Below are positions 46,800 through 58,336 of a stretch of 64,000 nucleotides of DNA, one piece after another. A program made the translations under genes and the position numbers. How positions within the stretch are numbered: position 1 is the first letter of the stretch; each line of letters opens with the position of its first letter. The notes beneath the pieces are model-generated. The model was not told the DNA's origin. It saw only the letters and a program-made list of their open reading frames with translations, and did no database searches. The DNA comes from Morella rubra (Eukaryota > Streptophyta > Magnoliopsida > Fagales > Myricaceae): NCBI GenBank assembly GCA_003952965.2, contig CM025853.1:34730794-34794793 (forward strand), given 5' to 3'.

Positions 46800-47639
46800 A
46801 AAGGTCAACATCTGTTACGTCCAGGGCCCACAGCCATAGCGTACATACAAAAAATTAAACAAATAAAGGGGTGAGTCCTACTGACTCAGTAAAGGGGGAA
46901 AAGGTAACATGCTATGAGCAGTAGCATGCAATAATAAAATTAAGTATTGATAACCATAACAAGATAACAGTGTATGCACGATGCAATGCAAGGATGATAT
47001 ATCTGTTTCCCTGTCCTTTCCCTTTATTTCTTACTTTCTTCCCTTTCTTTCTTTCTTTCTGATCATCAAAGGTGTCTTTGAGTCTCTTTGTTTAACCCCT
47101 AGAGTCAGGGTTGTGCGTCCCTCCTCTCCTTTGGGACTGTCCCGTGCCCCGGCACCAGAACCCTGTCAAGCGTATATTGTTTCACGCCAAGGGATACCAA
47201 CCACTATCCTTTCAGTGATGGCTTGCACTATCCCACTGTTGTGATCGGTACCGTCACCCTATCATCGGACCACCTCTGGGTATGAGTTTCATTTTCATTT
47301 CTGTCATTTCGTTATTATATTTTCACACCCATGACATGACTCATGACAGATGATGCAACATGTATCATATGCTTTATTAATAATCACTTAATCAAAATGA
47401 GCAATGGATTTCATGGACCAATTGTCATATAAAATAAAACAATCTAAATTCACAGTAACTTTTCTTAATCCATAAGTGATCAGGTCTAAGCTTCCGTGAA
47501 AGGCCTAAGTTTTCATTTCATGCTATTCATGCAACCTAACATGTACCACAGGCTGTTAATAGGCAAGTCCAACAACTTATACAATTAAGTTATTTTTATT
47601 TTATTGCTAACCCAATAAGGACTGGCTGTATTTAAAAGA

Positions 47640-48200
47640 AAGGATTTTAGGGCTCTTGACAAGTTTCAAAAGAAAATCCTCTCAGGCATTTTCATTTAAA
47701 AACTTCCTAGGCATCATAAAAAAACACTTCCTAGGCCTAAAAAAAGGCTTCCTGGGCATGTTTTAAAAATCTCCTCGGGCATGCTTGTTAAAACTTCTTG
47801 GTAAATAGCAAAGGCTCCCCGGACACGTTTTATAAAAGGCTCCCCAGGTAGTTTTAGTAAAAAGAGGTCCCCGAGCATTATATAAAACTCTCCCCCCATG
47901 CATGATTGTAAAATTTCCCGGTCATATAAACTCTCCCCGGGCATTTTGTTTTTTGAAAACTTCTCGGGCAGAAGTAAAACAAAACAGTCTCCCCGGGCAT
48001 TTTTCTTAAACTCTTCTCGGTATTACAACATAAGTCTTTTCCAAGCATGAAAAACATTTTCTTGGAAAAACAAGTCCTTCCCTGGCATGTAAAACAAAGC
48101 TTTCAAAAATGATAGCTTCCCCAGGCATGTAATAAAGAGCCTTTTCTGGACATGTAAAAACAAAACTTGCCCATATAAAAATAAAACCTTGTGTTCAAAA
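47640..48200. repeat. Degenerate array of ~30-40 bp units with core CTCCCCGGGCATG
   Basis: The core recurs with variation at about 47685, 47705, 47725, 47750, 47770, 47815, 47840, 47868, 47895, 47930, 47960, 47990, 48040, 48075, 48115 and 48145. Spacers resemble TTTTATAAAA. It lies inside the candidate LTR. Confidence 0.75.
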
Positions 48201-49445
48201 GTCAAGTCTGGCCCCAGGTAGTCCCCCAACATCTTTTAGCCCTTCACATATTTTTCTTTGGTTTAGATCCAACATAATGATAAGATTGGGTTACTTGTCT
48301 TTTCCCATCTCATGACAAGACAAAAGTCACATGTTTTAGGTACAATCCAAACATTCCCAATACCCCTATTTAAGACAAACTCTACACCCTTACCTCAGCT
48401 CGTTGATGTACTGCATTCTAAGACACCTAAAAATAGCAAGACACCATGTTAGGAAAGGAAAAGACAAAAACTGAGGGAAAGAAAAGTACAGGCGGAAATA
48501 CCTCACGTTTTCCCAACTTCCTCGTACTCTCCTCCATTTTCTTTGGTCTTTTCCTCCTCTTATCCTTCAATCAATCTCTTTGTTCATCAGATGGTTCATA
48601 TCGCTTTTCCTCTTTTTCTTTCTAAGTCAAAGGCAGTTTCTCCTAATGCAGTACAATTCAATCTCCTTTTCTCTCACTCTCTGACGAACAAAACACGTAA
48701 ATAAACTATACCTTTCTTACGGTTATTTCCCCCTGGCCAGTCTACATACCTCTAGGCTAGGTCTTAGAGAAAATCAGCAGAAGATTAAGGCATGGCCAGT
48801 CACAAGCAGCCACCTACCCGTCTCACAGATCACATATCTATTAATAATTAGCACATTAACCACATTCACTTATGCGCCAATGAGAAAGCCCCACCTAAGA
48901 GGTTAAGTAAAATATGGTTAGGATGCATTTAATGACCACCACATAGTTAAGACACATAGAAAAAGTAAAATTAAAAAGGGAACTTGGGTATACAGGGCTT
49001 AGTCAACCCTGCATGACTAAAAACAAGCTCCGGACTTATGCTAAAAGATCCCGGGTCCAGGTCTCCCGAGTAGTGCTCGAGTGTCATAGCTCCCAAGCAT
49101 ATTGCTCTCGGTAAGCTCGGGACTTGTCCCCCCCCCCCCCGGTGCTTCCTACTCGGTGACCTCAGGTGTTACTACTCGATGACCCTGACCTTAAAGCTTA
49201 TGTACCCCGGGAATTTTTTTTCCATTGGGCAGATAACCTACTGGCCCCGGGAAAGCCCCCCCCCCTTCGAGCCTACAATAATTACCCCCGGTCCACTGAA
49301 ACACCTACCCTGACAGTCCACTTATTTGCCGAGCACTCAAGCACCTACCCTGCCAATCCCTAGTAAAAGCAAACACAAAGAAAATGTCACATGGGCACAA
49401 CGATAACTATTATAACTTATACATAAACACTACAAGTAAGTCAAA

Positions 49446-49448
<3 letters not shown>

Positions 49449-49513
<65 letters not shown>
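49449..49513. repeat. Compound (TA)n(GA)n microsatellite
   Basis: A pure TA run to about 49484 is followed directly by GA to 49513, near the start of the candidate LTR. Confidence 0.97.
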
Positions 49514-49515
<2 letters not shown>

Positions 49516-49849
49516 CATACAAACTTAGTAAATAGTAGATCAAACAAGAGAGGGGTGTTACATACAGCTATCTTAATGCTGAACACACCGCTTCACTTAA
49601 TGAGTGGAATGTGTGTCGTTTAGGGCACAAAATCAAATGGGTGAGGCTGATGTGTAAAATGGAGTCAGATGTGGAGGGTCTTGCTGACACGTGAGATGAT
49701 TCAATTAATGGGATTGACGGCAGCGTACGGAATGACTACTTTTTTTTTAGGATGGCAAATTTAGGACTAAAATTTTGATCCATTAAAGTGCAGAATTAAA
49801 AATAAAATGAGTGCAAAAACCCAGTGATTAAAAATTAAATTTCTGATTT

Positions 49850-49965
49850 TTCTATTGTTTTTGTCTTTCCAGTATTTATTTTAACTTGTAGACTACGACG
49901 TTATACAAGTTTCTAAAACGTAAGCATCACCGTCCAATGTAAAGTAAAAAGATCTTTACTGCCAC
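49850..49965. repeat. R1 repeat fragment that includes an empty site of the Tourist-like MITE
   Basis: It matches 3240-3307 and 3546-3590 ('ttgtctttccagtatttattttaact', 'gttatacaag', 'taagcatcacc') without the 238 bp MITE. A single TAA marks the target. Confidence 0.8.
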
Positions 49966-50059
49966 ATTTTTTTATTTTTATTCAATGCTTACTGAATATT
50001 TAGCTTATAAGCAACCACTAACATTTTTGTATGGCCAGAGAGAGAGAAGGAAGCAAATT

Positions 50060-50504
50060 TGCTAGAACATCCAACCTTCATCGATCCTGTCGAGACACGC
50101 AGCACAAGAGAGTTTTAATTAGCAATCAGAGCGTACAAGAAGAAAAAAGATAATTGCTAGTGGATAATTAAAAGATAATATAGAGAGATGAGAGAAATAG
50201 TAAGAGAGACATAGATTTAAATAGTTCCGTCTAGAATATGTCTACAGTAAAAGGCGTCAATGGTTAGTTGTATTTTGTGGATCAAGATCCTTTATAATTT
50301 TCTCTCTTTCTCTTGTAAAAATTGTACCGAATTACAGAAGATCTCAATCCGTATTTTGTATTATGAGTCAATAAAGATGACAAGTTAAATGTTTAAACTT
50401 GAATATTTGAGATCTTGACAATATCTTATATTAAAACTGAATATATGATATCGTGATAATATCATATCAAATCTTATAGATTAACTATGATATTATTTCT
50501 AACA
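50060..50504 (-). mobile_element. Ty1/copia-type 3' LTR
   Basis: On the minus strand it begins TGTTAGAAATAATATCATAG at 50504 and ends near TTCTAGCA at 50060. It contains AT-rich promoter-like sequence and (reading plus) a GAGA/ATTTAAATAG stretch. It is directly preceded, in element sense, by a copia pol end at 50505-50600, which identifies it as a 3' LTR. The 3' boundary is uncertain because the partner LTR is missing. Confidence 0.55.
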
Positions 50505-50600
50505 CCAAGCTATATCATGTAAAGTGGTTTGGCTAAAGCATCTACAAAACTTTGAAATTTTGCTGAGTGTTCGTCTCTTTGATATATCTGCAGTCACGAC
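50505..50600 (-). pseudogene. End of copia pol (RNase H C-terminus) remnant
   Basis: The minus-strand translation contains FQSFVDALAKPL, comparable to the copia RNase H ending (QxADxFTKPL), followed by a stop and LGV just before the LTR. Only about 30 codons remain. Upstream pol is absent, so the element is truncated. Confidence 0.55.
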
Positions 50601-52960
50601 TGAGCATATTATATAGGAAAAGAGTACACGATGGGGAAAGCACAGAAAAGAGCTAAGGTTGAGCCCAAAATAAAACTTATCCTAGAATTGCATGCTTACT
50701 GCATCTGATTGTGTTTTGATTGGTACTCAGACATAATTAGCTTAGCATATTAGTCATGACTCATCATATTATGCTCAAAACCATATGTGAGGAAAAAAAA
50801 AGCCCTCATAAAACCCACTTGTGTTCTTCAATTGCTAGCAAATCTTGTGGCCCTAATAAGTCATTTTCTCAAGGAAATTGCAGCAGAAACTAAAACTTGT
50901 AGTCAATGAGTCATATTAGCAATTAATTGCAGGTCCTATCAAATTATCTCGTGGACCTCTGAGGGGACATTGACGTCCCAGACAGTCTTCCTGCGACTAG
51001 AAAAAAAAGGGGGAGAAAAAAGAAACGAAAAGATGTCCTAGATAGTGATTCCCGGGCCTAGCTTAACAGAAAACAACCCATAATATTTTTGTTTTTTTCA
51101 TAACTTACATCCGAGTTGGTGAATTCATCTCATCGAGACCAAAACGTAAGAGTCCTCCAAGCAAATCAGGCCAACACGTTAAGATTAGCAGATTACAAGT
51201 CACTTTTAGGTCCGTATTGGGCTCCTATTTGACACCATCATTGACTGGGACTCTCTCTTTTATCCCACAACTAAAGTCGAGTAATTGGGCGATGAAAAGT
51301 TTTAAAAGAAATCCGGGCCGACACTCTTAGTGTTCGGCTTGTGAGCTAGTCCAGCCCTAATCAACTACGGCTACCTACTAGAAAAGGAATTATCTTTCCC
51401 ATTTGATTTTGTTTTTGGGTATTAGTCTAAAAGGTCCAACCGGGCTTGTATGTGTATTCGGGTCTTCTAAACTAGAACGAAATAAAATGGAATTATCTTC
51501 TCTAATATTAAAATTTTTCCTTTCGGGCATGGTTAAAAAAAATAGGGAAAACACCACTTTAAGATCATTTTAATAAAAACATGCATTCAACAAGTATTGT
51601 AGGGTCTATATTGATTCTATACTTTATCTCTTTTTAAATTACAACATTCAAATTGGACCTTTTTTCAACAAAGACTAACATGCTGGAGATAATTTTTAAG
51701 AAACCCACCAGATTTACTTTCCCTGGATTTTGTAATGATTCCATATCCATCGGCATCTTTTATTGACCTTAAATTACAGATTTTTGTTAGCATTTCGCTA
51801 TCAACAAATTGTTTAATCTAATTCTGTTAGCAACATAAAGTTAGCTCCTTATGCACTGGAATATCTTTTTCTCGATGATAATATACATTGGTTGGTACAT
51901 AACGTGACCATCTCCAAATCATCTCGTAAATAAATTAACAAAAAGAAGAAAAAAGAAAAAAAAAGAAAAAGAAGAACGAAAAAAATGACAAATAACAAGA
52001 AGAACGAAAAAAATGAAACCAATCCACCCCCGGTGCAATCACCCCACTTGGGGTGGATTTTTTTTTTTTTTTAGCTTAATTTTATATTTTTGTCGCTTAC
52101 TATATTTTTAGTTGGTATTCTTTTAATTTTATTTTTTTTTAAATTATTTATTTTTCTGATTTTTTCTTTTCAGTTTTTCATTTTGTAACCATTAAGTTTA
52201 CTTTTTTCTTGTAATTTGTAGGATTTTTCTTTAAATTTATTTATTTTTGAAATTGTTAAAGTGATATGGCCTTTTTAACTATTAATGGAAGAGGCTCATT
52301 CAGGATAAAGCTAATGCGCAAAAGGGCCGAAGTCTTAATCCTTTTAAAGTAAGTCAAGCCTTCACAAAGCTTTTTGCTGATGCAAAATTTTTGTAATCTA
52401 TGGAAGAGGCCCATTGAAGTTGGGACAATGCTAACGTGCAAAAAGAGTCGAAATTCTTCTAGTCTTTGGTCTTCTCAAAGTAATGCTACGTCGGTGTGCT
52501 ACCAGTGATGTGGACTAATTACTGCGAGAGGCTTTTTAGGCAGCCAAAAAATTAACGCTGGCTATATTTGGAACAAAATGTGGGGTTGATCTGAGTTGGC
52601 CGTATTGGCTAATTAGGTATACCTATATCGGTAAAAACACAAAACAAAAAAAGGTATATCGGAACAACCTTTATTGTTTTTTTAACTTTGTATCGCTTGT
52701 TGAAACAAAAAGGCTCTTGTAAAATATCTATTCTACATAATTTGCGAACATATAGGCGTGTATAAGAACATTTTAATAAGGAACATGTTTCTTCGCTTAT
52801 AAAAATAAAAGGATCTTCTTTCTCCAATATTAGAGAGAAATTATCGAGGATTATGTGACACAACTATAGGACGGTAGCGTTTTTCACAATATTGTACAAG
52901 AAAGTTAAGAGACAAAAAAATGGTCCAGAAACGTACAAAACTAAAGCCGAAGAAACTGTC
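50601..52960. other. RLP-cluster spacer; intact relative of the 24.9-28.2 kb spacer
   Basis: 51050-51385 matches 24920-25236, and 51386-52290 matches 27200-28090. Empty sites are present for the long-TIR element (near 51385) and for CACTA element B (near 52020). 52270-52450 contains a diverged internal duplication ('gaagaggcNcattNa'), also seen at 63610-63760. 52680-52930 matches 4080-4330. No genes are seen. 50601-51049 is unassigned. Confidence 0.6.
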
Positions 52961-52964
52961 ATTG

Positions 52965-53990
52965 GGACAGTATTGTATATTGCCACAACACTATGGGCGC
53001 ATAATCAGACTTATATGGCATTTGTTTCTAAAATTTTAACTACAATAAAATAATTATACAAAATTATCTCTCTCTTTACTTTTTCATTAATTCCAACACA
53101 AATAAATATAAAAAATTAATTTAAATCATCTATTTCTTTATTTTTTTTCTACTAATTCCAATACTCTAAAATTTTAACCACTCCAAAATTTTCCAAACAA
53201 ACGCCATAGTCTTGAATCTGGATATGTGAGGGGCTACGATCGGAATCAGGAACATTGGTATCTGACTCCATCTCTGTTTCTTCCCTTCCAATTTCGATAT
53301 GGAGAATTAGCCGTATGTTAGGATCAGTTTTATAATCCTTTTGACATGGAGGCTGAAGCAGCTAATTACATTTCAGGTTTTGAAAGATTCTCCGGGTTGA
53401 GCAAGTTGGAGGTGCTTCTCCTGGATGATAATTTTGTCATATTAAGTGATAACAACCAGATTAGAGTTTTACAGTATGTCCAATCTTTTGTCAAAGAGAT
53501 CCAATTAAATGATTCCCAAATTCCTTCATTACCGGCATGAGTTGTGAGCAATTTTTCGGAGAGGTTCACCATCTGGTTGCTAAAACACAATACAAGAATG
53601 GAGCTTCTTAGTTTTAGAAATAACTCTTTCATAAGCCCTTTCCAAGGGTCATATCATTCAAATCCCCACCTTAGGACCAAAGATATTTCAAATAATAATA
53701 TAGGAGGTCCAATTCCAACAAACTTGAGTCAAGTTTTTCCGAATTTAGAGTATTTAAACATCTCTAGAAATGCCTTGCAAGGTACTGTTCCATATCTGTT
53801 TAGTGAATTGATCTCCTTAGAAGTTTTAGACTTATTGAGAATCACTTGCTTCTCCTTATGGTACATCAAATTATAATAACAACTTTAGTGGTCGAATATT
53901 TCTTACCAAGCTTAATCTAACTTGGCTGATGTTCTTGTATTTGGACAACCATAGGCTGATGTTCTTGTATTTGGACAACCATATCTTATA
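52965..53990 (+). pseudogene. RLP pseudogene 3, heavily deleted
   Basis: It begins in the N-terminal cap (YCHNTMGA-like, 52978-53010) and is interrupted by a MITE (53014-53208). It resumes with the exon 1 end and then exon 2 (53380-53440, GFERFSGLSKLEVLLLDDNF). It next jumps to the mid-LRR region (53540-53990), with ISNNNIGGPIPTNLSQVFPN and LEYLNISRNALQGTVPY. The joins skip exons 3 to 5, and the segment ends before the cap and membrane helix. The phrase 'ggctgatgttcttgtatttggacaaccata' is duplicated in tandem at about 53923-53983. Not functional. Confidence 0.8.
53014..53208. mobile_element. MITE inserted in RLP pseudogene 3
   Basis: Ends TATGGCATTTGTTT and AAACAAACGCCATA are inverted repeats with one mismatch, with further pairing inward ('tctaaaattttaac' against 'gttaaaatttt'). 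Paralogous exon 1 at 16990-17010 and 42620 lacks the insert. No clear target duplication is seen. Confidence 0.65.
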
Positions 53991-54989
53991 AACAACCCAC
54001 TAAACTATTGACGTTGCATTTTTAGCGTGTTTTTGAATCTATATTCTATATTATAAAAAAAGACTTGACCATAAAAGTATGTTTTTTCATATGCTGAAAA
54101 TAAATAAAAGAGAGTTATTTTCTTGGGTTGGTCAGCATTTTACTGAGACAAGGTCCGCTCAAATAACGCCGTGACTTGACTTCAGTCATTGAAAAAGAGT
54201 TTCTAGGAAGCAACTACCTAGAAAAGACTTTTATTTTTATTGACGAAATCAAAATAAATAAGAAGACAATACTAGAGTTGGTACCTAACATTTGAGAAAA
54301 TATGAAAGATCCCTAATTGGTTTGATTACATCCTGGTTAGGTAAAGTAGCACGATTAATATTTTTGACAGATATATATTTAATATGAAAGACAACATAAT
54401 ATAATACACTCAATCATAACCCATGAAAGCAGAGGCCAATAATTACACTTTATTAAAAAATTATTTGATCAATGAGTAACATATATAAAGTCATTGCTTG
54501 CCAGTAAATTTTTTACTTTATTGATATTTAGGCTGTGGAGCCACTTCAAAGTTTCAGGAAACATCTCAAATTTTTTCTCCAGAGTTAATTAATTTGTGAG
54601 CATTGAATATTAGTGACAACATGATTTCGCACGCATATATGCTTCCAAAAGTACAAATAAAGAAATAAACTCAAAAGATGGGGAAATAACACAGAAGAAA
54701 AAGTCAGAAAACCAATCCAGAACACCCCCCCGGCGGCCCGCTTGGAGTCGATTGGTTTTTCTTTTGAAACTCTATTTGTAGTTTTTTTTTTCTAGTTTCT
54801 ACATTTCGATCGAGTTCGTATTTTTCAAGGTTTCACTGTTTTTTAAAACTATATATTTTTCCGTTTTTTATTATTTTTTTTATTTTTTCCATATTAGGCG
54901 ATTTGTTCTTGTATTTTTAATAATTTTTACGAATTTTAAGATTTTTTCATATAGTATCTTGTATTTTTACACTTCGTGGAGTCAACCAA
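53991..54989. other. RLP-cluster spacer
   Basis: 54000-54310 matches 63015-63400 and 21440-21980. 54300-54990 matches 16100-16700 and 41600-42300. No coding signal. Confidence 0.6.
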
Positions 54990-55145
54990 ATTATACTATT
55001 GGCAATTGCTGCAATTCTGTGGATAAATCTTAATTGGCGTCGGGCGTGGTTCTACCTGATTTTCAAGAGTGGATGATCAATTGCTACTATTTTGTGCTGA
55101 TCAATTTCCTTAAGCTCTCAAATTTTGGAAGTACTGCCTAGCCTT
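54990..55145 (+). pseudogene. RLP C-terminal tail fragment
   Basis: It encodes LLAIAAILWINLNWRRAWFYL, the end of the RLP membrane helix and start of the cytosolic tail. It then gives INCYYFVLINFLKLSNFGS with frame damage, matching the last 60 codons of the pseudogenes at 19920-20057 and 45500-45662. It is directly fused to upstream-spacer sequence, so it is a rearrangement product. Confidence 0.75.
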
Positions 55146-56510
55146 GCAGTTGTGATGCCTATTTTTTTTTTGCTTCTTTTTCGTGTGACGTTTGAAGTCC
55201 TAATAAAATTTTGAAACGTTTTGTAAATTTGTCTTTTGAGCGCATGTCTTTGCATCCTTAAGTCTCAAATCGAGATAGTCAACATTACGAGAGAGATATT
55301 GTCAACATCCGATATGGGGTTGGCTTACTAGGAAAGAAAAGGTTATGGATAGTTGTGATCAATAGTGAATAAAACCAATAATCAGTTATTCGCCAATCGT
55401 TTTCTTCAAATGTTTTGGAAAGAAAAAAAAAATTAAAAGAAATAGGAAGAGGTTAAAATCGAAACTATCTGAGACCAAACTGCATTCAGATCTCTAATTA
55501 TTTAGGGAGGAAAAAGAACCAAACCTCTTCGCCTAGGTTTCTAATGTACCTTAATTTATTTTCTTTTCTAGGCTTACCTCAATCTATTTGAGGACAATCA
55601 ATCCAACCCAAAACCGAAGGATATATATGTGCAAGTTTTCTAATTTTATAAGTGAGTTCCGCATGCCCAAAAAGCAAAGGGTGCGCTCTGGCACTGTAGA
55701 CAACCTGTAAAGAAAAGTCGTCGAGTTTTCAACGCTAGAGACCCTTCTCTGCATTAATCCCCAACCAATATCTCCTCCTCGCAGCTCTTATACTAACAGT
55801 CCAACCATACCAGTAATTGGAACAAGATTGGTGACTTCATGAGACCAGAGATGTGAAGGGTTTAAGGATTCAAGTTCATCATATCTCGAATTAAACTACA
55901 AACAACTTTGGTCTTCGGGTTCGAATAACTTATGCAAGCTGTCAGTCCTAAGCTTAAGAAGCAACATGCTTAAGTACAAGAATTATTCCATCATTGGGTG
56001 CCTTCTCCTCGAGGAAGACCTTTGAGTATAGAGCTTTGACCGACCTACGTAACTTAATTGAAGAATACACTAACTAGGCTGGAACTGGGAGCACAACAAC
56101 AAATTTTGGATAATAATCCATCTCACGGCTAATGTTTTAGTTAATTAAAGACTTATTTGTAGACGATAGATTCAAACTTAACCCTCCCACACTAGAGGAA
56201 ATACCCGCTTCAGCCACGCGGTAAGTTGTAGATGTGGGTAAAGCGCAGCCTTCTAAAACCACTCAGCCAAACTTGTCGAAGTTGAAGATTCACAACTTGA
56301 CTGCAAGTCAGCGTCGGCTTCCTAGTCGGTGAATGTCCAAATCAAAATTACTGTAGTGCTTATGTAATTCTTATTTCCTACAACACACTACATCGTCGAA
56401 TCAGCTGTTGTGAGTGCCTTGGAAACCCAGCCACCTTTCCTCCACTGCTTGGGTCTGTCAAGAAAAATTCCAGAGCCGACGAAAGTGGTCGTCACCAACG
56501 ATTTTTTAGT
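55146..56510. other. Unassigned sequence; right end is the left half of a host ORF split by a hAT element
   Basis: 55146-56390 has no convincing ORF, RNA gene or repeat. 56398-56510 is an open frame (ALETQPPFLHCLGLSRK, IPEPTKVVVTNDFLV) that would continue in phase at 58139 if the hAT element and one target duplication are removed (RYLCRPQSSCSSKIFGEKIW). I do not recognise the protein. Confidence 0.4.
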
Positions 56511-58132
56511 CAAAGGCGGGGCTAGGGGGTGCAGGTGGGGGCGCCCGCCCCCACTGGCTGCAAAAACCAATTTTTTTTTTGTTATTAAGAAGCAGGCCTG
56601 CCCACACTGGCCTATGCCTGCTTCTAGGGCTAGTGGGGGCGAGGTAGGGCCAGTAGGGGCGCACCCACTGGCCTAGTCCGTGTGGCTTGCTTCCTTAATT
56701 TTTTTTTTTTTAAAAAAAATCAGAGGATGAAACGGTGTCGTTTCACCCTCTGATTTAAAAAAAACAAAAATCGCACGCCTCTCTCTCTCACTCTCTACGA
56801 TCTCTCTGGCTTTCCCTCAACCCAACAGCCCTCATGCCTCTCTCTCACTCACTGCCATTGCCCCGCCCGCCATCCGACACCGCCCAAAGGTAAGCCCACC
56901 TGCCACCATCTCTCTCATTCTCTTATTTCTTTTTTTTTTCCCCCAATAATCATTTGCCTTTGCTCTCAGGTACTGCCGCGCCACCGGCCAGCACCACCTG
57001 TCCACCAGCTACCAGAACTCTCTGCCGACTGCCTCTCCACTTCAGTATGTGCAATTTAGACTATTTAGTTCAATTTAATTTTTCAATTTAGCCATTTAGG
57101 GTTTCAAAATTTTAATCATTTCATGATTAATTTCTCATGATTTAGTTTAATTTTATCCGAATTTCTCATGATTTATCATTTATAATTATTAGATTATGTG
57201 CTTATAGTTATGGACTATGGTGCTGTTGTGCTGATTTTTTTTTTTTTTAAAGGTTTGTCTTGGTGAATGGTTGTTTCATTCATTCAATGTTAATGCTTTT
57301 TACTTGATGCTTAATTGCTTATGGCTGTTTCAATGTTGGACTATTTAGTATGTTATATTTTATTACCTTTTGTGTCTATACTGTCTTTATTGTCTTTATA
57401 TGAAAGAATTTTAGACGTGAGAGTATTTGCTTCTAGAGGAGCAAAAAAAGAGTGTCTTTACTTCTAATCTATTAGGCCAATTCATTAAAACTACTTCCGA
57501 TATATTTAACTCATGAGTAGCTATTTGGATTGTAATATCCATGTGTTTCATTTACTTTTGCCTTCCCTTAATTTTATAGCAAAAAGAAGTTAAAAATGCA
57601 GAAATTTTGTGAAACGTATAAAATGTTTGTTTGTTTGGATGCTGACCTTTTGATGGGTGTTAATAATTGTCTGCCTCATATGCTGATGTGCATTTTAAAT
57701 TGTTTTGTTTGTTATGTTCTTCTTAGATAATGGAGCGGTTTTTGATTAAAAAAAAAGCCACGAAGCATGGAGTCGTCTAATACTCCCTAATGTGACTACT
57801 ACTTCTAATGAGGATTCTAGTTCGAAAAGATCTCGCCCTTTGTTAAAGAGAATGGATGAATGATAGCATGGTATATACATTGAGAGGGAAATTTTTCTAT
57901 TGAGAACGAAGTCATTTTATTATATTTTTAGAGAAAAGGCCCGTAGGAAATTATCATCTCTCAGTATTAGCAAATAGTCAGTAAATGTATTTCATTATTT
58001 TTAATATTTTTAGTTCTTAATTTGTGATATTGTAATTTTAAGATACCTTTTACATTATGTGGAATTTTTTTTTTTGGTAATTTTTCCATAGAAATTTGAC
58101 CCCACTCATTTTATATTCTAGATACGCCACTA
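56511..58132 (+). mobile_element. hAT element (ZMYM1/DUF4371 type), internally deleted, 1,622 bp
   Basis: Exact 8 bp target duplications TTTTTAGT lie at 56503-56510 and 58133-58140. The left tip CAAAGGCGGGGCTAGG and right tip (reverse complement TAGTGGCGTATCTAG) are versions of the common plant hAT end CAGTGGCGGA. The GC-rich left part (56510-56680) includes GGGGGCGCCCGCCCCCAC palindromes. Only the first codons of the transposase survive. The perfect target duplication suggests relative youth. Confidence 0.85.
57730..57864 (+). pseudogene. N-terminal stub of a ZMYM1-like hAT transposase
   Basis: ATG at 57730 gives MERFLIKKKATKHG and then a stop. A +1 frame continues SSNTP, and another NVTTTSNEDSSSKRSRPLLK. 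The start MERFxxKK followed by a Ser-rich stretch and a KRSR basic patch is the usual opening of plant 'zinc finger MYM-type protein 1-like' hAT transposases. The TTF zinc finger, DUF4371 and dimerisation domains are all missing. The call is from memory of the family and from the element's termini. Confidence 0.55.
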
Positions 58133-58138
58133 TTTTTA

Positions 58139-58336
58139 GTGCGATATTTATGCCGACCACAATCTTCTTGCTCGTCAAAGATCTTTGGTGAAAAAATTTG
58201 GGGAAGTCACAACTCAGTCGAAATATCAGAAACCTGGGATCACTCTGCCAAAGGTCTCTATGATTTGGGTATAACTCGGTTGCTCCATCAGACAAAGATT
58301 AACTTTTTCAGGCAAGGGTTTTTTTACTCTCTGTGA
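58139..58336 (+). pseudogene. Right half of the host ORF split by the hAT element
   Basis: The open frame RYLCRPQSSCSSKIFGEKIW... runs to TGA at about 58334, and is in phase with 56398-56510 across the excised element. Together they would give about 100 codons with no recognisable domain. It may be an exon, or chance openness. Confidence 0.3.

Larger units (their letters stand above)
46075..49562 (-). mobile_element. Candidate solo LTR (Ty3/gypsy-like), about 3.5 kb
   Basis: Read on the minus strand it starts TGTAACACCCCTC at 49562 and ends GGACGTGACA at 46075, the TG...CA form of many plant gypsy LTRs. The 5 bp flanks TACGT (46070-46074) and TACAG (49563-49567) match at only three positions, so the target duplication is weak. 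An internal alternative end at 46813 (GGACGTAACA) would make a 2.75 kb LTR. It contains an acidic ORF, a CCCCGGGCAT repeat array and two microsatellites. No gag or pol was seen. Confidence 0.45.

Noticed and set aside
47714..47944. Minus-strand ORFs in the CCCCGGGCAT array (also 48023-48232)
   Set aside because: Repetitive translation of the degenerate array, with no protein-like domain.
56410..56676. 88-codon ORF as a gene
   Set aside because: It runs from host sequence into the GC-rich left end of a hAT element across a target duplication, so the chimera is an accident of insertion.
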